Source: [Eubacterium] cellulosolvens LD2006
GTDB taxonomy: Bacteria > Bacillota > Clostridia > Lachnospirales > Lachnospiraceae
Direction of reading: 5' to 3'
DNA length: 42,109 nt
Assembly (NCBI RefSeq): GCF_000621585.1
Contig: NZ_KK211312.1
Coordinates: forward strand, 1-42,109
Shown: piece by piece, positions 32,755-42,109 of the stretch
Numbering within the stretch: the stretch's first letter is position 1
Layout: each line of letters opens with the position of its first letter
The notes under the pieces: generated by a model
Told to the model about the DNA's origin: nothing
Seen by the model: only the letters and a program-made list of their open reading frames with translations
Database searches by the model: none
Made by a program: the position numbers and the translations under genes

Positions 32755-32975
32755 GAGTAGCAGAAGCGTAGGTCTATGCAGGGGTGCAGATTCCCTGTGA
32801 GAAGGTGCTTCCCGGGGATCTGATCTTCTATGCGAAGAAGAGAAAGATTTATCATGTGGCAATTTATGCCGGGGATGGAAAGACCATCGAGGCATATGGA
32901 GAGGACGAAGGAATCCTTATGGCGAATGCCTTCGGGAGAGATGAGATCTGGGCGGTGAGAGTGATAAAGGATTGA
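32755..32975 (+). pseudogene. 3' fragment of a duplicated NlpC/P60 gene
   Basis: Seen: 32755-32975 closely matches the last 215 bases of the hydrolase at 30684 (VQIPCEKVLPGDLIFYAKK through the His-containing YHVAIYAGDG to the stop). It keeps the catalytic His but lacks Cys383 and everything upstream. A TAG replaces CAG in the VAEAQAY equivalent (near 32770). A start at ATG 32784 could yield 63 residues, but it would be inactive. The copy breaks off abruptly on its left side, 650 bases from the parent gene. Confidence 0.8.
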
Positions 32976-33750
32976 GATTGTACGATCTGAATGGAATAGA
33001 TCAGACACAGGTTACACTTGGGCGAAGCATGATCAAGTTTTGCATATCGGCAAATTTTTATTTTTTTGCCGATGTGTACATGATTGTGGCAAAAACTAGG
33101 GGGTGATACGTTGCCTTCTCTGCAAAGCCATTTGGAGAATAAGAGGCTCCAACACTTCTGCACCACGAACTTTCACAGGGGGCAATCCCTCCCTTTTTCT
33201 GAAGAGAAGGGAAAGATCTAGCATGTGGAAATTTATGTCAGAGTCGTGATATGGACATTATTGAGTAGACTTTGAGTGAACTTTAAACTTGTGAGATTCA
33301 AACAGAATAAACATATGGAGAAGAATCGGGAAACCGGTTCTTTTCTTTTGACAAAATCGAGCAGTAATCCACTTCTGAGAACAGAATTCTCAGACCAGAC
33401 GATGACGAGTGTGGTTGTCAGAATAACTCTGTACAAATCAGGTAAATTCTCAAAGGGAACCTCTGAAAAAGTCGGCCATGGGATACTTTTAAAATGATTT
33501 ACGGCTCAAAATCGTAAAATCATGATGGGAGCACACCTGTTTTGTACAGTGCAAGAGGAATTCACCATATATATCTTATGGATACAAATAATCGGATACA
33601 AATACAAAATGTAAAATATACCAAAATATTTTTAAGGAATAATCTGTTCAAGAGAAACATTTTATCGCAGGCAGTACGTATATGAGATTTTCTAAGCTCA
33701 TTCTCTGAGAAAACAAAAAGTTGACAACTATTCGTTGGGAGGAAAATGTT
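32976..33750 (+). other. intergenic region with a further NlpC/P60 echo and a hairpin
   Basis: No intact gene is supported. A hairpin (CATATCGGCAAA near 33043 with TTTGCCGATGTG near 33067) has AT-rich arms. At about 33200-33239 some 40 bases match the hydrolase segment around GKIYHVAIYA at about 80 percent, a second, older relic. An open frame at 33276-33497 lacks support. The last 250 bases lead into the first repeat-bearing ligase gene; no clear promoter was identified. Confidence 0.4.
33200..33239 (+). repeat. short decayed echo of the NlpC/P60 gene
   Basis: GAAGGGAAAGATCTA and ATGTGGAAATTTATG parallel GAAGGGAAAGATTTA and ATGTGGCAATTTATG in the intact gene (about 31964-31998). Confidence 0.5.
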
Positions 33751-35604
<1,854 letters not shown>

Positions 35605-35669
35605 AGCCCGGGGTGCGCATAACTAATACATTTTACTATTGAAATAATTTGTAAAAGGAGGCATATGTT

Positions 35670-37551
<1,882 letters not shown>

Positions 37552-37575
37552 ACAGCAGAATGAGAGGGAAAATAC

Positions 37576-39312
37576 TTGGCAGACAGACAGACAGACAGAC
37601 AGACGGGATACCCGTCGGTCGAAAAACCATGGATGAAGTATTATTCTGAAGAAGCAATTCATACCACCATACCGGAGTGTTCGATTTACGAATACATGTA
37701 TCAAAACAATAAGGATTATCCGCAGGACATCGCACTCAATTATGTTGGTCGAAAAATGACATATGCATCACTATTTGAAAATATTGATAAGACAGCTGCG
37801 GCGTTTGTAAACCTTGGAGTAACAGAACATGAGATCGTAACCATTGCTTTGCCAAGCATCCCGGAGGCGTTATATTGCGTATATGCGCTGAATAAAATTG
37901 GCGCTGTGGCAAACATGATTCATCCACTGGCCGGCAGAAGCGAAACGATCCATTATATCAATGAAGTCCAAAGCCGAGTCGTTGTAATCTTTGACAAAAC
38001 CTATGAGACATTAAAAGACATAACAGAGGAATCTTCTGCAGAGCAGGTGATCGTAGCCTCTCCGGGAGACTCCTTGTCGTTGCCACTGAAAATCGCTTAT
38101 ACCCGAAAGGTGAAAAGACCACATCTAGATGGCAAAGTATTCTTGGACTGGCAGGATTTTATTAAGAACGGAAAAAATTCTGTGATTCCAGACCATAAGA
38201 AAGATTGCCATCGCATGGCGATCATTTCTCATACCGGAGGAACGACCGGCGTACCGAAAGGGGTTATGTGCTCGGATGTCAGCTGTAACTCCTTGATGTG
38301 GCAGATTGTCTGCAATTTAGAATACGATCGACAGGAAATCTGTATGGCTGTCCTGCCGCCTTTTGTAAACTATAGCCTCGTGGAGTCCATGATGGGCATG
38401 CTTGCGGTCGGTTTTCAGGTTGTTCTTCTTCCAAAGTATGAACCTGATCAATTCGTAAAGTATGTCAGAAAGTATCATCCGAATGATATCCTATCTATTC
38501 CTCCATACTGGGAGGCGCTACTTAATATCAAAGATATTGAGAAAGAAGACTTATCCTGCCTGAAACATCTGATTTACGGTGGGGAAGCAATGAGTAAGGA
38601 AACCGAGGAAGCGATTAATAACTTACTGCATCGGTGTGGCGCAAAAACAGAATTATGCAAAGGAATTGGCGCAACAGAAATGGTAGGAGGAGCAACAGTG
38701 TCCTATAAGGGATGCAATCCACCGGATAGCGTGGGCATACCGATGGTACATACGAACTGCAAAATCGTTATCCCGGGAACAACCGAAGAACTTACCTATT
38801 ACGAGGAAGGCGAAATCTGTTTTTCCGGCGATACGTTAATGCTGGGATATTACAACAACAAGGAGGCAACGGATGAGGCGATTCAGTTGCACTCAGATGG
38901 ACATCGTTGGCTCCATACGGGTGATATCGGGTATATATCGGAGGACGGCATTCTCTTTGTCACGGGAAGAATAAAGCGTATTCTGATGACCAAAGATGAC
39001 GATGGGCAGGTTACGAAGCTGTTTCCGGAACGGATCGAGAAAGTGGTGAGTACAAATCCTGCGGTTGATTTATGTTGTGTTGTGGGAGTTCCGAATGAAA
39101 AACGAATCAATTATCCCAAGGCCTTTGTCATCCTGAACGAGGAGGATGAGCAACCGGAAGAAATTCGCAGAAGTATCCTTACAACATGTAAATCCGCTCT
39201 GCCAGAATATATGGTGCCGGATGAAATTGAGTTTCGATCAGAACTTCCACGAACCGAGCGAGGAAAAGTAGATTATAGGGCACTGGAAGAAGAGGTTCAT
39301 AAGATCATCTAA
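37576..39312 (+). CDS. adenylate-forming (ANL) enzyme 3, phase-variable by GACA repeat, in frame (ON)
   Basis: Seen: 578 residues from TTG 37576 with GAGAGGG upstream. It starts MADRQTDRQTGYPSVEKPWM. This is the most canonical of the three: ISHTGGTTGVPKGVM (ATP loop, about 216-230), KGIGATEMVGGA (A5, GATE about 363-366), YYEEGEICFSGDTLMLGYYN, HTGDIGYISEDGILFVTGR (A7-A8, Asp about 448) and PRTERGKVDYRALE (A10 Lys about 564). It should be a working acyl- or aryl-CoA synthetase-like enzyme. No carrier protein, condensation or thioesterase domain is fused or adjacent. It lies 24 bases after gene 2; the three genes are probably one transcript. Confidence 0.9.
   Translation: MADRQTDRQTGYPSVEKPWMKYYSEEAIHTTIPECSIYEYMYQNNKDYPQDIALNYVGRKMTYASLFENIDKTAAAFVNLGVTEHEIVTIALPSIPEALYCVYALNKIGAVANMIHPLAGRSETIHYINEVQSRVVVIFDKTYETLKDITEESSAEQVIVASPGDSLSLPLKIAYTRKVKRPHLDGKVFLDWQDFIKNGKNSVIPDHKKDCHRMAIISHTGGTTGVPKGVMCSDVSCNSLMWQIVCNLEYDRQEICMAVLPPFVNYSLVESMMGMLAVGFQVVLLPKYEPDQFVKYVRKYHPNDILSIPPYWEALLNIKDIEKEDLSCLKHLIYGGEAMSKETEEAINNLLHRCGAKTELCKGIGATEMVGGATVSYKGCNPPDSVGIPMVHTNCKIVIPGTTEELTYYEEGEICFSGDTLMLGYYNNKEATDEAIQLHSDGHRWLHTGDIGYISEDGILFVTGRIKRILMTKDDDGQVTKLFPERIEKVVSTNPAVDLCCVVGVPNEKRINYPKAFVILNEEDEQPEEIRRSILTTCKSALPEYMVPDEIEFRSELPRTERGKVDYRALEEEVHKII
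37582..37604 (+). repeat. GACA tetranucleotide tract, 5.75 units (gene 3)
   Basis: 23 bases of perfect GACA repeat, preceded by GGCA (a broken unit) directly after TTG. Gene 3 is in frame. The shorter tract is expected to switch less often than the two 39-base tracts. Confidence 0.95.
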
Positions 39313-39448
39313 AGCTTTGAAGGGAACCGCGTATGGAGATTGTGCAATAACTGGTAATTGTCGGAATGACAGAATTGTGAAAAAACACAATATTTCTATA
39401 AGGTCGCATTGGGCTATACAAAACCGAACATGGGGGGATTATTGCTAA

Positions 39449-39514
39449 ATGAGCGATATGGCAAAGATAATCTATCGCTACAGCGATGCGGCAGATCGCT
39501 ATTTCAAAAAGTAA
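39449..39514 (+). CDS. candidate 21-residue peptide
   Basis: Seen: ATG 39449 with GGGGGG 14-19 bases upstream, reading MSDMAKIIYRYSDAADRYF then two Lys and TAA. A terminator hairpin (39518-39549) follows within four bases, which is gene-like placement. Too short for a firm call; it could be a small flagellar- or surface-linked peptide, or chance. Confidence 0.3.
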   Translation: MSDMAKIIYRYSDAADRYFKK

Positions 39515-39517
39515 TCC

Positions 39518-39552
39518 GAATGAGTTGTCACTGCGGTGGCAACTCATTCTTT
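39518..39552 (+). terminator. rho-independent terminator after the ligase operon
   Basis: Perfect 10-bp arms GAATGAGTTG (39518-39527) and CAACTCATTC (39540-39549) with further inner pairing, then TTTG. Confidence 0.7.
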
Positions 39553-39576
39553 GTAGAGAGGAGAACTCTACAGAAA

Positions 39577-39604
39577 ACCCGGTCGCTATTTTTCGCGACC
39601 GGGT
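39577..39604 (-). terminator. rho-independent terminator of flagellin 1
   Basis: Perfect 10-bp arms ACCCGGTCGC and GCGACCGGGT, followed on the leftward strand by TTTTCTG. It lies about 40 bases after the flagellin stop. Confidence 0.85.
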
Positions 39605-39642
39605 ACATTTATCGTAAATCCAATATTGCATGATACAAAACA

Positions 39643-40920
39643 CTATTGAAGCAGAGAAAGAACTCCCTGACCAGACTGATTCGCCTGTGCAAGCATCGAT
39701 TGAGCAGCCTGAGAAAGAATGTTGTTTTTCGTGTATGCAGCCATCTCTTTAGCCATATCCGTATCCCGGATCCGTGATTCGGCTGCAATGGTATTCTCAG
39801 AAGTTACCTGAAGGTTATTGATCGTATGTTCCAGACGGTTTTGTTTTGCACCCAGTTCTGCTCGATATCTGGATACATGATCAATGGCTGTCTGGATGTT
39901 CTTAATGACGCGGTTCGCATTGGATGTTACATCGTCGCCGTCAACGCCGGATGCAGTGACCTGGATGTACTCCTTGCCGTCATTAAGACTATCGGCGGTT
40001 TCGCCTTTGCATTTCTGAACACCGTCGAGAATAGTATAAGCCTCTCTAAGTGCCGCTGACATAGCATTACCATTCGTATGTGTTACTTCTGTGAACAAGC
40101 TACCGGCATTATGAATTGTAGCGGTATCACAATCAGATCCTAATTCAACTTCTATACTCATTGGTAGATCAATTGTTACATAAAACGAGGAAGGTACCGA
40201 TATTCCAGTTTTTTCAGCTGCTTCTTTTACCGCATTGGTAAGATCCCTCTCTGCCTGATCTATATCTAATCTATTATCTGCTATAAGATCTCTGATTACC
40301 GTACGCGCTCCTCTAATCCCCGTGAATGAACTCAAGTAACCGACAGTTCCATTTGCTTCCTTTATCGTATCCAAAGACTCGAAGATTCCCTTCAAAGTCA
40401 TATCCTGTCCTTTAAGGTCAAGAACTTCACCCTTTGTCGGGCCGATCTGCATAGTCATGTTCAGTTTGTTGTCATTGTTTTCGCCCCCAACATTCTTATT
40501 GGAATCCGCAGCCAGAGGCTTGATTCCGTTGTAGTCGGTGTTGTTTGCGATACGGTCGATCTCGTTTCCAAGCTCATCCATCTCTTTCTGGATGGAAGCG
40601 CGGGATGTGCTGTTGTAAGTGCCATTCGCAGCCTGTGTAGCCAGTGTAGTCATACGCTGAAGCATGCTGTGGGTCTCTGTAAGAGCACCTTCCTCTGTCT
40701 GGATCAAACCGATAGCGTCGTTTGCGTTTGCTGTTGCCTGATCAAGACCGTTGATCTTGGATCTCATTGCCTCAGAAATTGCAAGGCCAGCTGCGTCATC
40801 TGCTGCGCGGTTGATGCGGAATCCGGAGGACAGCTTCTCAAGGTTCTTGGAAAGACCGGAACGGTTGGATGTCAGGTTGCGGTATGCGTTTGTTGCTGGA
40901 ATATTGTGCTGAATTACCAT
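39643..40920 (-). CDS. fliC: flagellin (flagellar filament protein) 1
   Basis: Seen: 425 residues leftward from ATG 40918-40920 with AAAGGAGTGACATAAT upstream. Conserved D0/D1 N-terminal block: FRINRAADDAAGLAISEAMR and NDAIGLIQTEEGAL (about 34-80). Conserved C-terminal block: SRIRDTDMAKEMAAYTKNNI to SLLQ (about 385-425). The middle (about 175-330) is variable and contains two Cys (SDCDTA, QKCKGE), unusual in flagellins. Known: exported through the flagellar type III apparatus and polymerised into the filament. The next flagellin is nearly identical at both ends but differs in the middle, so the pair looks like a duplication with a divergent exposed domain. Confidence 0.95.
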   Translation of the reverse strand: MVIQHNIPATNAYRNLTSNRSGLSKNLEKLSSGFRINRAADDAAGLAISEAMRSKINGLDQATANANDAIGLIQTEEGALTETHSMLQRMTTLATQAANGTYNSTSRASIQKEMDELGNEIDRIANNTDYNGIKPLAADSNKNVGGENNDNKLNMTMQIGPTKGEVLDLKGQDMTLKGIFESLDTIKEANGTVGYLSSFTGIRGARTVIRDLIADNRLDIDQAERDLTNAVKEAAEKTGISVPSSFYVTIDLPMSIEVELGSDCDTATIHNAGSLFTEVTHTNGNAMSAALREAYTILDGVQKCKGETADSLNDGKEYIQVTASGVDGDDVTSNANRVIKNIQTAIDHVSRYRAELGAKQNRLEHTINNLQVTSENTIAAESRIRDTDMAKEMAAYTKNNILSQAAQSMLAQANQSGQGVLSLLQ

Positions 40921-41047
40921 ATTATGTCACTCCTTTGCTGCTTGTGTTCACGGAACTTCCATGTTCGGATTGTATTCTTCGATATCCCCCAGTTCTTTCC
41001 ATCATGCCGCTTATTACGACAGAATTGCTGACTTCTCCATACATTCA

Positions 41048-41055
41048 TTATCGAC
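41048..41055 (-). promoter_or_regulatory. weak sigma-28-like -10 element upstream of flagellin 1
   Basis: On the leftward strand GTCGATAA lies about 130 bases before the flagellin 1 start. Known: the flagellar sigma factor prefers TAAA, 15 bases, then GCCGATAA. The -35 equivalent here (TATT) is poor, so this is only a candidate. Confidence 0.25.
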
Positions 41056-41193
41056 CCTTCACAATAGGATAATAATTGCATAGAAAAGCCACTTCGTGCA
41101 GTTGGAAGCTCATACGATATGGCATAGATGTAGTTGCTTTGTAAACGCCTCAAACCCTCTTCACAGCAGTGAAAAAACGCTTTCCTCTCCACA

Positions 41194-41224
41194 GAAAAAC
41201 CGGCCGTGATTTCTCACGACCGGC
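41194..41224 (-). terminator. rho-independent terminator of flagellin 2
   Basis: A 10-bp stem with one G-U wobble (41214-41223 with 41200-41209) is followed by TTTTTCTG on the leftward strand. It resembles the terminator of flagellin 1 (shared ACCGG core and CAGAAAA flank), supporting duplication of the whole gene unit. Confidence 0.85.
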
Positions 41225-41326
41225 CACATTCATCGTAATGTCAATATCGCCTCATACAAAACGCATATCAACAGATACCATTATTTCACTATTCCTGATA
41301 CTTCTCAAAAAGAACTTTGCACCAAA

Positions 41327-42109
41327 TTACTGAAGCAGAGAAAGAACTCCCTGTCCGGACTGGTTAGCCTGTGCAAGCATAGACTGAGCTGCCTGGGAAA
41401 GAATGTTATTCTTTGTGTACGCAGCCATCTCTTTCGCCATATCTGTATCACGGATGCGGGACTCAGCTGCAGTTGTGTTCTCAGATGTTACCTGGAGGTT
41501 ATTAATTGTGTGCTCCAGACGGTTCTGCTTAGCACCGAGTTCAGCGCGGTAGCTGGATACATGATCGATTGCAGACTGGATGTTCTTTACAACGCGGTTA
41601 GCGTTAGCTGTTACATCGTCGCCAGCAACTCCGGAAGATGTAATCTGGATGTATTCTTTTCCGTCAGTAAGACCTGTAGCTGTATCACCCTTAGACTTCT
41701 GAACACCGTCAAGTGAATCATAAGCATCGAGGAGGGCAGCCTTTACGCTGGCTTCTCCATCTCCAGTGATCTTGGATCCGCCACTGATAGATACTGATCC
41801 AGCAGGAGTAACTGTAACAGATACACTGGCAGCGCCCTTCATGTTTACTCTGTTCATTGCGTCTCTGACAGCATTGGTAAGATCTTTTCCTGCTTGATTA
41901 TTATCAACCTTCTTAGCGTCGATAAGTTTTTTAAGCTCTGCCTTCGGACCATTATCCCCAGTATCTCCAGTAAGCCCTGTTGCTGAAACAGAGACTCCGC
42001 TTGAGCTAACCTTATCCAGATCGTTGAAGATTCCCTTCAGAGTCATATCCTGTCCCTTGAGGTCAAGAACTTCACCCTTGGTAGGACCGATCTGCATCGT
42101 CATGTTCAG
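41327..42109 (-). CDS. fliC: flagellin 2, C-terminal part (cut by window edge)
   Basis: Seen: 260 codons read leftward from the window edge to the stop at 41327-41329; the N-terminus lies outside. From LNMTMQIGPTKGEVLDLKGQ onward it matches flagellin 1 for about 35 residues. It then differs in a Gly/Ser/Lys-rich variable segment (VSVSATGLTGDTGDNGPK, SVTVTPAGSVSISGG) and matches again from DAYDSLDGVQKSKG through the C-terminus (LAQANQSGQGVLSLLQ). No Cys in the visible part. Probably functional. Confidence 0.93.
   Translation of the reverse strand: MNMTMQIGPTKGEVLDLKGQDMTLKGIFNDLDKVSSSGVSVSATGLTGDTGDNGPKAELKKLIDAKKVDNNQAGKDLTNAVRDAMNRVNMKGAASVSVTVTPAGSVSISGGSKITGDGEASVKAALLDAYDSLDGVQKSKGDTATGLTDGKEYIQITSSGVAGDDVTANANRVVKNIQSAIDHVSSYRAELGAKQNRLEHTINNLQVTSENTTAAESRIRDTDMAKEMAAYTKNNILSQAAQSMLAQANQSGQGVLSLLQ

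Noticed and set aside
8597-32775. Genome-wide TAG reassignment to an amino acid
   Set aside because: Several intact genes in the same window (srtB, the NlpC/P60 hydrolase, 11402-11875 and 8844-8999) end at TAG in sensible places.
2373-33239. Complete integrative and conjugative element
   Set aside because: Cargo-like genes are present, but no integrase, relaxase, coupling protein, VirB4 or attachment site was found in the window. Only a likeness can be stated.
33276-33497. 73-codon rightward frame before the ligase operon
   Set aside because: No ribosome site at the ATG, no family resemblance, and it lies in a region full of gene relics.

Overview
The window looks like a chromosomal accessory region of a flagellated Gram-positive anaerobe, most likely a Clostridia/Lachnospiraceae member (inference). 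The reasons are two flagellins of the type common in that family, a class B sortase with SpaA-like and VaFE-repeat surface proteins, strong AGGAGG ribosome sites, and frequent TTG/GTG starts. No rRNA, tRNA or CRISPR array was seen.

Layout. (1) 1-1.2 kb: the 5' end of an IS256-family transposase and two small leftward genes. (2) 1.25-1.78 kb: a non-coding element with inverted-repeat ends and a terminator hairpin at each end. (3) 2.4-17 kb: a rightward run of small accessory genes. It holds HTH proteins, an Uma2-like nuclease, coiled-coil proteins, a broken RelB/DinJ antitoxin, a metallophosphoesterase and a leftward GNAT acetyltransferase. It also holds an expanded family of small proteins sharing a G-x-S-(R/K)-E-E-A-E-A motif. 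Several family members are visibly decaying: premature stops, a 16-bp tandem duplication, a frameshift. Three copies sit in an approximately 290-bp tandem array. (4) 17-19.6 kb: a ParB-like protein and a Fic AMP-transferase with its own operator/promoter. (5) 20-32.1 kb: a cell-surface cluster of a SpaA-type anchored protein, a sigma-70 family factor, a small protein, a His-rich lipoprotein, a 1692-residue VaFE adhesin, a class B sortase and an NlpC/P60 hydrolase. Regions 3-5 resemble cargo of an integrative or conjugative element, but no conjugation or integrase genes lie in the window. (6) 32.1-33.7 kb: a highly structured leftward non-coding segment and decayed copies of the NlpC/P60 3' end. 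(7) 33.75-39.3 kb: three consecutive adenylate-forming (ANL superfamily) enzyme genes. (8) 39.6-42.1 kb: two leftward flagellin genes, the second cut by the window edge.

The standout observation is region 7. Each of the three ANL genes starts with TTG followed at once by a GACA tetranucleotide tract (9.75, 9.75 and 5.75 units) inside the coding sequence. This is the architecture of phase-variable contingency loci. As sequenced, genes 1 and 3 are in frame (ON). Gene 2 is out of frame: translation from its TTG hits a TAG 21 codons later, while its proper N-terminus is open in another frame that loss of one repeat unit would restore. Three independent switches could give up to eight enzyme combinations, next to flagellin genes. 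Substrate and product are unknown; a role in modifying a surface structure or making a variable small metabolite is inference.
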